From S010-25 sp964441285 (lineage in GTDB: Bacteria > Pseudomonadota > Gammaproteobacteria > SZUA-229), in assembly GCA_964441285.1 (NCBI GenBank), contig CAYTUK010000005.1, positions 1 through 64,000 on the forward strand: a stretch of 64,000 nt of DNA, given 5' to 3'. This document shows, piece after piece, positions 1 to 8,420 of the stretch. The notes below the pieces were generated by a model that saw only the letters and a list, made by a program, of their open reading frames with translations, ran no database searches and was not told the DNA's origin. The position numbers and the translations under genes are program-made. Position 1 is the stretch's first letter. Each line of letters begins with the position of its first letter.

Positions 1-56
1 CCAATCGTGCCTACGTTGACGTGTGGTTTGGTTCTTTCAAACTTTTCCTTGGACAT
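1..56 (-). CDS. tuf: Elongation factor Tu, N-terminal fragment cut by window edge
   Basis: The first 18 codons read MSKEKFERTKPHVNVGTI, the invariant start of bacterial EF-Tu, the GTPase that delivers aminoacyl-tRNA to the ribosome. The ATG is preceded by a strong GGGGGAG Shine-Dalgarno sequence about nine bases upstream. The rest of the gene lies outside the window. It follows four tRNA genes on the same strand, the arrangement of E. coli thrU-tyrU-glyT-thrT-tufB, so it is very probably co-transcribed with them. Confidence 0.95.
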   Translation of the reverse strand, partial: MSKEKFERTKPHVNVGTI

Positions 57-117
57 GATTTGTGTCTCCCCCGGAGGTAATAATATCTAACATTCAAACT
101 AACATTAACAAACAAAC

Positions 118-193
118 TGGAGCTCATAACCGGATTTGAACCGGTGACCTCTTCCTTACCAAGGAAGTACTCTACCGACTGAGCTATATGAGC
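118..193 (-). tRNA. tRNA-Thr (anticodon GGT)
   Basis: Read on the minus strand this folds as a 76-nt tRNA: acceptor GCTCATA pairing with TATGAGC, D arm with AGCTCAGTCGGTAGAG, anticodon loop CTTGGTAAG with GGT, T arm GGTTCAAATCC, and an encoded CCA end. It is the last tRNA before tuf, the position of thrT in E. coli. Confidence 0.97.
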
Positions 194-267
194 AAAACCC
201 TGTTAAGCACCTAATTTACCAACAATTAGCACCAGAAAACGTCCGCAGCCATTGCTCACAATAAAAC

Positions 268-341
268 TGGAGCGGGTGATGGGAATCGAACCCACGTATT
301 CAGCTTGGAAGGCTGAAGTTCTACCATTGAACTACACCCGC
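268..341 (-). tRNA. tRNA-Gly (anticodon TCC)
   Basis: A 74-nt tRNA on the minus strand: acceptor GCGGGTG with CACCCGC, D arm AGTTCAATGGTAGAA, anticodon loop CTTCCAA with TCC, T arm GGTTCGATTCC, encoded CCA. It reads GGA/GGG glycine codons and matches glyT in the E. coli tufB operon. Confidence 0.97.
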
Positions 342-546
342 AGTCTTTTCTGGGCGTTAAACCTTCAAGGCCAAATTTCTTTCCTGCATCCAAAAATAAT
401 CCAGACATAACTCATGGAACATAAAAAACACAGATATTTAAGGAACAACCAGCTTGAACCGACCTTAAACAACCATATCCCAACAGCATTATCCGTCTGG
501 CATTGCCTTGATTTATGACGTAACCGACACCATAATTCTACTAAAC

Positions 547-631
547 TGGTGGAGGGGGGAGGATTCGAACCTCCGAAGGTAGAACCAGCAGATTTACAAT
601 CTGCCCCCTTTGGCCGCTCGGGAACCCCTCC
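547..631 (-). tRNA. tRNA-Tyr (anticodon GTA)
   Basis: An 85-nt class II tRNA with a long variable arm on the minus strand: acceptor GGAGGGG with CCCCTCC, anticodon loop TTGTAAA with GTA, T arm GGTTCGAATCC and an encoded CCA after discriminator A. It corresponds in order to tyrU of the E. coli tufB operon. The 205 bases between it and tRNA-Gly hold no recognisable gene. Confidence 0.97.
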
Positions 632-779
632 AAAAATTAAGCCGCATATTTTGCTTTAGCACAGCACATCTGTCAACCATAACAATGCTGCTACGGCATA
701 TATTTTAAAGCGAAAGCCTTTCTCCTCCCATGCTATCGACGCACTCACCAGATACAGTCATTTTCATCGATACAAAAAA

Positions 780-855
780 TGGAGCCGGTGACAGGAGTTG
801 AACCCACGACATCCTCATTACAAGTGAGGCGCTCTACCAACTGAGCTACACCGGC
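780..855 (-). tRNA. tRNA-Thr (anticodon TGT)
   Basis: A 76-nt tRNA on the minus strand: acceptor GCCGGTG with CACCGGC, D arm AGCTCAGTTGGTAGAG, anticodon loop CTTGTAA with TGT, T arm GGTTCAACTCC, encoded CCA. It is the first gene of the tRNA-tuf transcription unit, equivalent to thrU. Confidence 0.97.
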
Positions 856-866
856 GAAGGCCGGCA

Positions 867-895
867 ATTGTAGGGAATCAACCTGCTGAAAGCAA
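867..895 (-). promoter_or_regulatory. Sigma-70 promoter of the tRNA-tuf operon
   Basis: On the minus strand there is TTGCTT (895-890), a 17-bp spacer, then TACAAT (872-867). Eleven bases separate the -10 box from the mature 5' end of tRNA-Thr(TGT). The sequence upstream is rich in A/T tracts, as expected of an UP element, and the bases after the -10 box are G/C-rich, as in stringently controlled stable-RNA promoters. These last two points are inference from composition. Confidence 0.65.
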
Positions 896-1137
896 TACGA
901 TTTAGATGAAATACCACATTTTTTTCACAAATTTCTTTACAAACCCGTCATCCATGCCCTATCTCACGTCAAATACTGCCCTGCGCAGAATTTCAGTAAC
1001 AGATTAATCAAAGACTCTGACTCAAAATAACATCGGAATCGACTAATTAATGACATGGAAACTTTTGCACGAAAAGTCGGGGTATTTTAGCCATTGTTTG
1101 CTTGCCACCTGTTTCGCGCAAAGGCCTCACATGACAA

Positions 1138-2136
1138 TTAATTGTTGCATTTTTGGCTTAACTGACTCAGTTCTCCCTGTTTTTTCGATTGATTATTTTT
1201 CGACTGAATATATCGATCAAAAATAGTCTTCGGAATATTCACCCCTTCAGCCAACTGATAATCAAGCCAGTAAATAGTATAACTTCTCGATTTTGGCTCG
1301 ACAACGACCTTAAAACCCATTTTTTTCACTTTTCTCGCAAGTTGATAAGCACCCTTTTTATTCCTAAAATAACCTAACGAGATCCCGTTATTATCCGGCC
1401 CTTCACGAATAATATAAAAATCTTTTATGTGCCTCGCTCGAAGCCGCCTGCCAGTTCTTCTAGCCTGTACTCGACTTGCCAGCGGTTTCAAATGCACCCA
1501 GAAAATCGACGGCTCTTTTTTTTCATGGCTACGAACATCTGTTTTGGTTACATATCTCCTGATGTCATGGGTAAATGCGTGCAGCTTCTTCAGTTCACGA
1601 AAAGGTCCTGACGTATAACAGGTGCTGGCTAAAGCCTTCCCTTTGCCATTATTCGCCTTATTCTGAGCAGAACGATGTTTAGTCGAGTCAGGCTTAACCA
1701 GGGTATTTTTAGCCACACCACCTGGAACAACGTTGCCTTGAACTGACTTATCCTGAACTGGCTCATTCTGAACAGAAACACCTTGCGTTACGGGTTCTGA
1801 GGCCGGCTTTTTAGTTGCAACCGACACCCCCGTTACCGGCTTCTGGATGACTGACTCTGCCACCTCTGGCAACAGTTTGTTATTAACATTAACTTTATTT
1901 TGCGCAATAGCAACAGTTGCCCTGTTTTCTATTTTAGCCACTGAACCATTGGCCAGTGCAGGAGATGCCGTTGCCGTATGCTGATCTTTACTGATTTCGC
2001 TTAGCAAGCGGATGGTTGGCACAGTCCGCCGCTTGCCTTCCTGCAAAGAGGTTATCTTTGTTCCCGCTGTATTTGTTATCCCCCACGCAATGTATGACAG
2101 ATTCAATATAACCATTAAAAGAAACAACCATCGCAT
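1138..2136 (-). CDS. SPOR-domain envelope protein
   Basis: A 332-aa protein with an N-terminal membrane anchor (about residues 3-19, WLFLLMVILNLSYIAW), a long low-complexity periplasmic linker (about 50-165, rich in V, Q, K, T and P, with loosely repeated Q-N-E-P-V-Q/D-K-S-V-Q units), and a C-terminal SPOR domain (about 212-285). SPOR domains bind denuded glycan strands at division sites. The SPOR region is very basic. The gene lies 36 bp after coaX on the same strand; the birA-coaX-SPOR order is common in gammaproteobacteria. The target is not known; a role in peptidoglycan or septum biology is inferred from the domain. Confidence 0.8.
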   Translation of the reverse strand: MRWLFLLMVILNLSYIAWGITNTAGTKITSLQEGKRRTVPTIRLLSEISKDQHTATASPALANGSVAKIENRATVAIAQNKVNVNNKLLPEVAESVIQKPVTGVSVATKKPASEPVTQGVSVQNEPVQDKSVQGNVVPGGVAKNTLVKPDSTKHRSAQNKANNGKGKALASTCYTSGPFRELKKLHAFTHDIRRYVTKTDVRSHEKKEPSIFWVHLKPLASRVQARRTGRRLRARHIKDFYIIREGPDNNGISLGYFRNKKGAYQLARKVKKMGFKVVVEPKSRSYTIYWLDYQLAEGVNIPKTIFDRYIQSKNNQSKKQGELSQLSQKCNN

Positions 2137-2172
2137 ATTTTTTAAACCCTTTATCGCATATATCCGTCTTAA

Positions 2173-2958
2173 TTAATTAAATGCCGTATAAACACCCTGC
2201 ATAATCAGTGCTGGTCGATAGATTAATTTTGGCAGGTTTGAAAAACCCAGCACGGTTTCAGCAAAACCACCGGTGATTATTGTTTTTGATGTCGCCCCAA
2301 GTACACTATTAACCTGGTGACAGGCTTCGCTCAAACCCGCTTCAAGTAAATAATAGATACCACTCATAACCGCCCCTTCGGTATCTTTTGCAAATAGTGG
2401 AGGAAGCAAATTGTCATGACTGATTACTGTTTCAACTTCAGCCAGCATTGGAGCAAGCCGAATGGCAGCAGCCTGCTGCAACAAGGCGATCCGCATGGTT
2501 TGAAACCCCGGCAAAATCCTGCCACCAAGATGCTGGCCTCCTGCATCCACCAAATCCAGCGTAATCGCCGTACCCGCACTAATCACACACAGTGGTGATG
2601 AGAACTCATCACTGGCAGCAATTAACGCTGCCCAACGATCTGTGCCATGCTTTGAAACATCCGCATAGGCATTAGTCAAGGTTGTACGCTGACCAATAAA
2701 CCGGTGCTGGGTACGAAGAAAGTCAACTTCCAGCATCCAGCATTGTTGCACGCTGTGCCGTAAAACCAGTTCGATTTCTTTGCCCGCGACACTGACAGCC
2801 TGCACTTTTTCTGGTGGTGCATAATCAATCAAAAGCGCTTCCAGTAACCCCTGCAATGCCAGAACCGAACAAGTCGTGACACCTGACGCAGACATTTCGC
2901 CCTCCTGCCAGAATGACCATTTGATACGGCTATTACCCACATCAAAAACTAAAATCAC
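2173..2958 (-). CDS. coaX: Type III pantothenate kinase
   Basis: CoaX phosphorylates pantothenate in the first committed step of coenzyme A synthesis and is the type III enzyme that is not feedback-inhibited by CoA. Visible signatures are the N-terminal phosphate-binding FDVGNSRIKW, the GTDRWAAL stretch, SAGTAITLDLVD, and GGRILPGF followed by the C-terminal ITGGFAE. I chose the GTG at 2958 (M-ILVFDVGN, 261 aa), matching where family members start; another GTG at 2982 would add eight residues and overlap the end of birA. The gene directly follows birA. Confidence 0.93.
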   Translation of the reverse strand: MILVFDVGNSRIKWSFWQEGEMSASGVTTCSVLALQGLLEALLIDYAPPEKVQAVSVAGKEIELVLRHSVQQCWMLEVDFLRTQHRFIGQRTTLTNAYADVSKHGTDRWAALIAASDEFSSPLCVISAGTAITLDLVDAGGQHLGGRILPGFQTMRIALLQQAAAIRLAPMLAEVETVISHDNLLPPLFAKDTEGAVMSGIYYLLEAGLSEACHQVNSVLGATSKTIITGGFAETVLGFSNLPKLIYRPALIMQGVYTAFN

Positions 2959-2968
2959 AAGTTTAAGC

Positions 2969-3859
2969 TCACGTTGACGCACTTACACTAATATCGGCGC
3001 TATGAAATATTCGCCGTTGGTTATCAACCAGAACAATTAACTCCGCCTGAGGCGTTAAACCCTGCGCGATACCCACCAGTTTTGAGCCATCATCCAGCAT
3101 AATATCCAGTAACTTATCCTTACAATAATCATAATTTTTAGTAAATTCTTGCTGGACAGCCACCACATTTTCAGGATAGCCCTGACAAAAAGTCAGACAA
3201 TTTTCTAATAAAATTGCCGCCACCCTGCCTCTTTGTGATAGAGAATCAAGTTGAAAATATTGACCCTCACTCATTACTTTATTATCCACCGTATCCAGAG
3301 TACTGGTTTTCATCACTGAAATTATGTCTGTTACGGCAATGCCATTTAACTCGGCACCCTCCAGCAAAACAGACATATCGTAATTAAGCCCAATACCAAT
3401 TACGGTCAACGCCGGACCATGATTATAACCCGATGCCTGACTCGCCCCTACTGTCTCAAGCAGAATACCCGCAATTTTTTTATTATTCACCAGCACATCA
3501 TTGGGCCATTTAACCTGACTATTTTTCACCCCCAGCCGAGTTAATGTCTTTACTATTGCCATTGCCATTACCAATGGTAACCAGGTCAGTTCAGCGTATG
3601 CCAGCTTAAACGGCCAGGCTAATGTCATTGCAATATTTGAACCTATGCCACCAACCCACTGCTTGCCACGACGACCGCGACCTGCGGTTTGCTTTTCTGC
3701 AAAACAGACTATCGGTAATTTTCTTCCCTGACGAAACTGCTGTATCACCCAGTCATTGGTTGAACTGACTTCATCAAGCACAACAATATCGACTTCATAC
3801 TCATTGGCAAACAATACGTTTATCTGTTCTAAAAATAGCTTAGCATCTGACTTACACAT
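2969..3859 (-). CDS. birA: Biotin--[acetyl-CoA-carboxylase] ligase, group I (no repressor domain)
   Basis: This enzyme activates biotin with ATP and transfers it to the lysine of biotin carboxyl carrier protein. The 296-aa sequence shows SSTND, the biotinyl-AMP loop GRGRRGKQW, and KWPNDVLVNNKKIAG, followed by the small C-terminal domain. Only about 28 residues precede the catalytic domain, and an in-frame TGA lies three codons upstream of the ATG. The winged-helix DNA-binding domain of E. coli BirA is therefore truly absent, and this protein should not repress biotin genes. It is the first gene of birA-coaX-SPOR. Confidence 0.94.
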   Translation of the reverse strand: MCKSDAKLFLEQINVLFANEYEVDIVVLDEVSSTNDWVIQQFRQGRKLPIVCFAEKQTAGRGRRGKQWVGGIGSNIAMTLAWPFKLAYAELTWLPLVMAMAIVKTLTRLGVKNSQVKWPNDVLVNNKKIAGILLETVGASQASGYNHGPALTVIGIGLNYDMSVLLEGAELNGIAVTDIISVMKTSTLDTVDNKVMSEGQYFQLDSLSQRGRVAAILLENCLTFCQGYPENVVAVQQEFTKNYDYCKDKLLDIMLDDGSKLVGIAQGLTPQAELIVLVDNQRRIFHSADISVSAST

Positions 3860-3999
3860 AAAAAATCACCGGAGAAACAGCTAATGGATTATCCCGCACA
3901 TAAAAAATCAGCAAAAGCCTGCATTCAAGGTTAGAATATACACCTTATCCCATTAGCAAAATATGGGTCGACAAATAGCCGATAACTCAAAAAAAATTC

Positions 4000-5673
4000 A
4001 TGACCGCCGAAGCAACCGACACCACCCCGAACAATTTTATTCGCACGATTATTCAGGACGATCTGAGCGCAGACAACCACCGCTGCATTCAAACGCGGTT
4101 CCCACCCGAACCGAATGGATATTTACACATCGGGCACGCAAAATCCATCTGTCTGAATTTTGGTATTGCTGAAGATTTTAATGGCAAATGTAACCTGCGA
4201 TTTGATGACACTAACCCTGAAAAAGAAGATGATGAATATGTAAACGCAATTGAAGCCGACCTTCGCTGGCTGGGTTTTGAGTGGAGTCAGCTGCATCATG
4301 CCTCGGATTATTTTGCACAACTGTATGACTATGCCATTGATTTAATTAAGGCAGGCAAAGCTTATGTGGACTCACTTAGCGCAGAACAAATTCGTCAATA
4401 CCGTGGCACATTAACCAAACCAGGCAGGGAAAGCCCCGACAGAAACCGCAGCATCGAGGACAATCTTGATTTATTCTCACGCATGCGGGCGGGCGAATTT
4501 AAAGATGGCGAGTATTTACTGCGTGCAAAAATTGATATGGCCTCGCCCAATCTGAATATGCGTGACCCGGCACTGTATCGCATCAAACATACCCACCATC
4601 AACGCACGGGTGATGCCTGGCCAATCTATCCAATGTATGATTATACGCATTGCATTTCTGATGCCATTGAAAATATTACCCACTCATTATGCACGCTGGA
4701 GTTTGAAGACCATCGTCCGCTCTATGACTGGGTACTCGATGAGGTCAAAACTCTGGCGCACCCCCAACAAATTGAGTTTGCACGACTGCAACTAAAATAC
4801 ACCATCACCAGTAAACGCAAACTGAATCAGCTGGTAACAGAACACCATGTTGAGAGCTGGGATGATCCGCGTATGCCCACCCTTTCCGGCCTGCGTCGAC
4901 GCGGTTACACACCTGCCTCCATTCGCGATTTCTGTAATCGCATTGGGGTAACCAAAAAAGACAGCTTCATTGAAGTGGCCGTACTGGAAAACTGTATTCG
5001 GGAAGATTTAAACGAACATGCCATTCGTGTTATGGGGGTGTTAAATCCACTAAAAGTTACCATCGAAAACTATCCTGAGGATAAAACCGAAGCATTAACC
5101 GCAAAAAATCATCCACAAAAACCAGAAATGGGAACACGCACGATTCCGTTCAGCAAAGTTATTTATATAGAACGCAGCGATTTTCTCGAAGCTGCACCCA
5201 AAAAATTCTTCCGCCTTTCCATCGGTCGTGAAGTCCGCCTGCGTTATGCCTATTACATCACCTGCACCGACATAGTGAAAAATAAAGCGGGTGACGTTAT
5301 CGAATTAATTTGTCAGTACGACCCACAAACAAAAGGCGGATCTTCCCCCGATGGTAGGAAAGTTAAAGGCACCATTCACTGGGTGTCGGTGGTTCACGCC
5401 ATTGATGCAGACATTAATTTATACGACCGTCTGTTCACTCACCCCAATCCAGCTGCAACCGAAAATTTTATCGAACACATTAATCCCGATTCATTACAGC
5501 AGCTCAAACAATGCAAACTTGAACCCTGTTTAGCGGATGCAGACACTAATTTACATTATCAATTTGAACGTACCGGCTATTTTGTTAAAGATATAAAAGC
5601 TGGAGACCTAACATTCAATCGCACCGTGACACTGCGTGATACCTGGGCAAAACTGGATAAGCAAAACAGTTAA
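4000..5673 (+). CDS. glnS: Glutaminyl-tRNA synthetase
   Basis: GlnRS charges tRNA-Gln directly with glutamine. At 557 aa it is close to the E. coli enzyme (554). The class I signature is PPEPNGYLHIGHAKS (HIGH at residues 43-46), and the KMSKS-type loop is TSKRKLN, followed by SWDDPRMPTLSGLRRRGY and the C-terminal anticodon-binding beta barrels. The gene stands alone on the plus strand, divergent from birA with 140 bp between the starts. Its presence means that GatCAB further along the window is not needed for Gln-tRNA and more likely serves Asn-tRNA. Confidence 0.97.
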   Translation: MTAEATDTTPNNFIRTIIQDDLSADNHRCIQTRFPPEPNGYLHIGHAKSICLNFGIAEDFNGKCNLRFDDTNPEKEDDEYVNAIEADLRWLGFEWSQLHHASDYFAQLYDYAIDLIKAGKAYVDSLSAEQIRQYRGTLTKPGRESPDRNRSIEDNLDLFSRMRAGEFKDGEYLLRAKIDMASPNLNMRDPALYRIKHTHHQRTGDAWPIYPMYDYTHCISDAIENITHSLCTLEFEDHRPLYDWVLDEVKTLAHPQQIEFARLQLKYTITSKRKLNQLVTEHHVESWDDPRMPTLSGLRRRGYTPASIRDFCNRIGVTKKDSFIEVAVLENCIREDLNEHAIRVMGVLNPLKVTIENYPEDKTEALTAKNHPQKPEMGTRTIPFSKVIYIERSDFLEAAPKKFFRLSIGREVRLRYAYYITCTDIVKNKAGDVIELICQYDPQTKGGSSPDGRKVKGTIHWVSVVHAIDADINLYDRLFTHPNPAATENFIEHINPDSLQQLKQCKLEPCLADADTNLHYQFERTGYFVKDIKAGDLTFNRTVTLRDTWAKLDKQNS

Positions 5674-6021
5674 TCGTATTTTACCGCACCACATATTGAT
5701 AGAGCACCTGTCCATGCAGCGCCGAATTGCCTAAGCAGCCACTACAAGGCCATAACCAGGTTACACATACTCTGGCGACACCGTTGAAGGAAAGCCACTC
5801 CCTTTAAATTCATTGAGTTCCGAAAAAAGTAAACGACTTATTACTGAAATGGATGAAAAGGCAAAAAATATGACACTATTTGTCATCATTCCCCTACACA
5901 ACTATCCTGATTAAACCGACAGAAATAATTAGCGATATTTCTTTTCAATTGATAAAGTGCTCGTCACTGTTTCAGCGTGAGCTGTACAGTCTTTAAATGA
6001 TCTAAAAAAGGAAAACCTCAA
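5674..6021 (+). other. Gene-free stretch after glnS
   Basis: About 350 bases without a supportable gene. The only recognisable item is an isolated left end of the 131-bp palindromic repeat family at 5838-5861. A small inverted repeat TGACA-TGTCA near 5871-5886 could be a weak hairpin but lacks a T tract. I see no clear promoter. Confidence 0.5.
5838..5861 (+). repeat. Solo L-end of the 131-bp palindromic repeat
   Basis: The string TTATTACTGAAATGGATGAA followed by AAGG matches the left end of the full repeats at 16595 and 18971, but no core or second arm follows. It looks like a decayed or solo end. Confidence 0.5.
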
Positions 6022-6135
6022 ATGGAAATTCTTAAATTTATCGGTAATGAAATTAGCTATTTTTTTAAATCGTGGCTGGATATTTCTATACAGAAAATTC
6101 AGCAAATTCTCAATACTGGAAAAACCGGACTTTAA
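6022..6135 (+). CDS. Possible 37-aa small protein
   Basis: ATG at 6022 is preceded by AAAAAGG about 11 bases upstream and opens a 37-codon frame (MEILKFIGNEISYFFKSW...) with an amphipathic, aromatic N-terminal half and a K/Q/I-rich second half; it ends TGL. It stops nine bases before the palindromic repeat at 6144. I do not recognise it. It could be a real small peptide or a chance frame; the Shine-Dalgarno-like sequence is the only positive evidence. Confidence 0.3.
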   Translation: MEILKFIGNEISYFFKSWLDISIQKIQQILNTGKTGL

Positions 6136-6143
6136 ACAACATA

Positions 6144-6274
6144 CTAACAGTACAGATGAAAAGGATACTCATTGTTCAAGACCGTTAGCCGCAAGAATGC
6201 GGGTGTCGAGTCTACAGAGATATATTCACCACAGTCTTAAACAATGAGTATTCTTTTCATTCGTTTCAGCAATA
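6144..6274 (+). repeat. 131-bp palindromic repeat, full copy (R-core-L)
   Basis: Starts CTAACAGTACAGATG (R-type end) and finishes with the complement of TATTGCTGAAACGAATG (L-type end). The arms GATACTCATTGTTCAAGAC and the complement of GTCTTAAACAATGAGTATTC pair almost perfectly. The core carries CCGCAAGAATGCGG (stem-loop), GTGTCGAG and TATATTCAC. Relative to its core, this copy has the two ends swapped compared with the copies at 16595 and 18971. It lies immediately before the ribosome binding site of the lamin-tail gene. Confidence 0.85.
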
Positions 6275-6294
6275 AAACACTAAGGAGCAATAAA

Positions 6295-7032
6295 ATGGAT
6301 TTAACAGGATGTCTATCAAACACAGGAAATAAAACAAGCATTACTGCATTTCTTGCCATGAGTTCACTAACTCTGAGTTCACTAATTTTTACCGCAGAGG
6401 CAAATGCCGCCATTATTATCAATGAAGTTGACTATGACCAACCCGGAAAAGACCGTGCCGAGTTTATTGAACTGTTTAATAATGGGAGCCATCGTGTTTC
6501 GCTTGAAGGGTATAGCATTAAGCTAATAAATGGCGCAAAAAATACCACTTACCGGACCATTAACCTGGATACATTCAATATGAATGCAGGTGGTTATTTT
6601 GTTATCTGTGGTGATTCCACTCGAGTTGAAAACTGTAATTTTGATTTCACAAATAAAACCGGCTGGATACAAAATGGCGCTCCTGATGCACTGGCATTAT
6701 ATGATCAACGGCATATTGTGGATTCGCTATCGTATGAAGGCAGCCTGTCGCCATATACAGAAGGCGCGCCTGTTATTGCCAAAGACAGCAACAAACTCAT
6801 CACTGACCTGTCTCGCCTGCCAAACGGGATTGACAGTAACGTCAATCGTACTGACTTTAATTTAGGATGTATCACACCGGGTACAGCCAACATTGCGGGA
6901 ACAGGTAACTGTTCAACAGTGAGTGTGAGTGCAGTTCCTGTTCCTGCAGCTATCTGGCTATTAAGTTCAGGTTTGGCTGGTTTTATAGGTATCGGTTATA
7001 AAAAGAAGATAAATAAAACAGTTACATCCTGA
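6295..7032 (+). CDS. Secreted lamin-tail-domain protein with VPxPA-CTERM sorting signal
   Basis: A 245-aa exported protein of unknown function. The start at 6295 has an AAGGAG seven bases upstream; an in-frame ATG at 6244 lies inside the repeat arm and is rejected. Residues 1-39 form a signal peptide (hydrophobic 17-33, cleavage near ANA-A). Residues about 40-150 look like a lamin-tail (LTD) fold: INEVDYDQPGKDRAEFIEL, YSIKLINGA, GGYFVICGD. Four cysteines are in the mature part. The C-terminus has VPVPAAIWLLSSGLAG, a hydrophobic helix, then YKKK: the VPxPA-type C-terminal signal processed by exosortase-like systems. No exosortase is in this window. It is followed by a strong terminator, so probably monocistronic. 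Confidence 0.8.
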   Translation: MDLTGCLSNTGNKTSITAFLAMSSLTLSSLIFTAEANAAIIINEVDYDQPGKDRAEFIELFNNGSHRVSLEGYSIKLINGAKNTTYRTINLDTFNMNAGGYFVICGDSTRVENCNFDFTNKTGWIQNGAPDALALYDQRHIVDSLSYEGSLSPYTEGAPVIAKDSNKLITDLSRLPNGIDSNVNRTDFNLGCITPGTANIAGTGNCSTVSVSAVPVPAAIWLLSSGLAGFIGIGYKKKINKTVTS

Positions 7033-7045
7033 CACGCCTTTAGCC

Positions 7046-7080
7046 GGGTAAAAAAGTAGCATTATGCTGCTTTTTTACCC
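7046..7080 (+). terminator. Rho-independent terminator after the lamin-tail gene
   Basis: GGGTAAAAAAGTAGC - ATTAT - GCTGCTTTTTTACCC forms a 15-bp stem with one G-T wobble and a five-base loop, with the T tract inside the descending arm. It starts 13 bases after the stop codon. Confidence 0.85.
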
Positions 7081-7083
7081 TTT

Positions 7084-7176
7084 AGTTACTGAAACGGATA
7101 TTTATGGTTCAAGACCGTCAGCAGGGATGCGATGTCGAGCCGACATGGATGTATTGGCAGCGTGTCGCTGATTTGA
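7084..7176 (+). repeat. Degraded copy of the palindromic repeat (L-core, right arm lost)
   Basis: Begins GTTACTGAAACGGATA (L end), continues TTTATGGTTCAAGACCGTCAG, GCAGGGATGCGATGTCGAG, ACATGGATGTATTGGCAG and CGTGTC. The right arm does not pair with the left one and the right end is missing, so this copy has decayed. It lies between the terminator above and the end of tyrS. Confidence 0.75.
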
Positions 7177-7183
7177 AATAATT

Positions 7184-8383
7184 TTAACGTACAGAAAGTT
7201 TTGCAAACTTGCGTTTACCTACCTGGAAAACAGCCTCGGTACCTGATTGAATTCTGATTGATTTATCCGCTATTTTTTCACCATCAATTTTTACTGCACC
7301 CTGCTGAATCATCCGCATAGCATCACTGGTGCTAGAACACAATCCTGCGTCTTTTAATAAATTGGCAATCGGATAACCTTCATCGGATGCATCAAAATTC
7401 AATTCAGGAATATTATCCGGTATTTTATTTTTAGCGAACTGCGCAATAAAGCTTTGTCGTGCTGATGTTGCTGCCTGCACAGAATGAAACCGTGTAATAA
7501 TTTCTTCCGCCAGTAAAAACTTGACATCGCGTGGATTTTTACCCTGATCAATTTCCTGCCTGAAACCTTCGATTTCAACCATTGGGCGGAAACTTAATAA
7601 TTCAAAATAACGCCACATTAACGCATCAGAAATTGACATGATTTTACCAAACATATCATTGGGCGCATCATTAATACCAATATAATTGTTCAATGACTTG
7701 GACATTTTTTGCACCCCGTCCAGCCCTTCGAGAATCGGCAGAGTGAGTACACACTGTGGCCTTTGTCCGTGTTGTTCCTGTAATTGACGCCCCATTAACA
7801 AATTAAACTTCTGGTCAGTGCCACCCAGTTCTATGTCCGCTTTCATCACCACTGAATCATAGCCCTGAATTAAAGGATAGAGAAACTCGTGTATCGCGAT
7901 CGACTGCCCACTTTTATAGCGTTTACTGAAATCATCACGTTCCAGCATTCTAGCAACCGTGCTGCGGGCGGCAAGCTTGATCATCTCGGCACTGCTCATT
8001 TGAGCCATCCATTGTGAATTAAACAAAATCTGTGTTTTCTCTTTATCCAGAATTTTGAATATTTGTGTCTGATAAGACACAGCATTATTCTCAACATCTG
8101 TTTGCGTCAGTGGCGGACGAGTTACTGATTTTCCAGTAGGATCGCCAATCATGCCGGTAAAATCGCCAATCAGAAACATGACTTCATGTCCCAGATCCTG
8201 AAACTGGCGTAATTTATTGATCAATACGGTATGTCCAAGATGTAAATCCGGCGCGGTTGGGTCAAATCCAGCTTTAATACGCAGAGGTCGTCTTTCATTT
8301 AGCTTTGCTATTAACTCCTTTTCGACAAGAATTTCATCTGTGCCGCGCTGAATTATCTCAAGTTGCTGCTCAATGGACTTCAT
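7184..8383 (-). CDS. tyrS: Tyrosyl-tRNA synthetase (TyrZ-like clade)
   Basis: Charges tRNA-Tyr. The 399-aa protein has FDPTAPDLHLGH (HIGH-type, residues 48-51), the tyrosine/tRNA-binding GGTDQKFN, and KMSKS near residue 230, then a C-terminal S4-like RNA-binding domain (about 335-395). The HLGH/KMSKS form and length fit the TyrRS class found in Pseudomonas rather than E. coli TyrS. A TAGGA ribosome binding site precedes the ATG. Divergent from the M23 peptidase gene, as recalled for Pseudomonas. Confidence 0.96.
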   Translation of the reverse strand: MKSIEQQLEIIQRGTDEILVEKELIAKLNERRPLRIKAGFDPTAPDLHLGHTVLINKLRQFQDLGHEVMFLIGDFTGMIGDPTGKSVTRPPLTQTDVENNAVSYQTQIFKILDKEKTQILFNSQWMAQMSSAEMIKLAARSTVARMLERDDFSKRYKSGQSIAIHEFLYPLIQGYDSVVMKADIELGGTDQKFNLLMGRQLQEQHGQRPQCVLTLPILEGLDGVQKMSKSLNNYIGINDAPNDMFGKIMSISDALMWRYFELLSFRPMVEIEGFRQEIDQGKNPRDVKFLLAEEIITRFHSVQAATSARQSFIAQFAKNKIPDNIPELNFDASDEGYPIANLLKDAGLCSSTSDAMRMIQQGAVKIDGEKIADKSIRIQSGTEAVFQVGKRKFAKLSVR

Positions 8384-8420
8384 AGATTTTCCTAACTGGT
8401 ATTAGAGTAAAAAGGTGTAT

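Noticed and set aside
1061..1077. ACTTTTGCACGAAAAGT, resembling the end of an IS element
   Set aside because: Only a single 17-base AT-rich palindrome, with no transposase, second end or target duplication; it may be a weak hairpin after the SPOR gene.
6244..6294. Upstream in-frame ATG extending the lamin-tail protein by 17 residues
   Set aside because: It lies inside the arm of the palindromic repeat and lacks a Shine-Dalgarno site, whereas the ATG at 6295 has AAGGAG at ideal spacing and gives a normal signal peptide.
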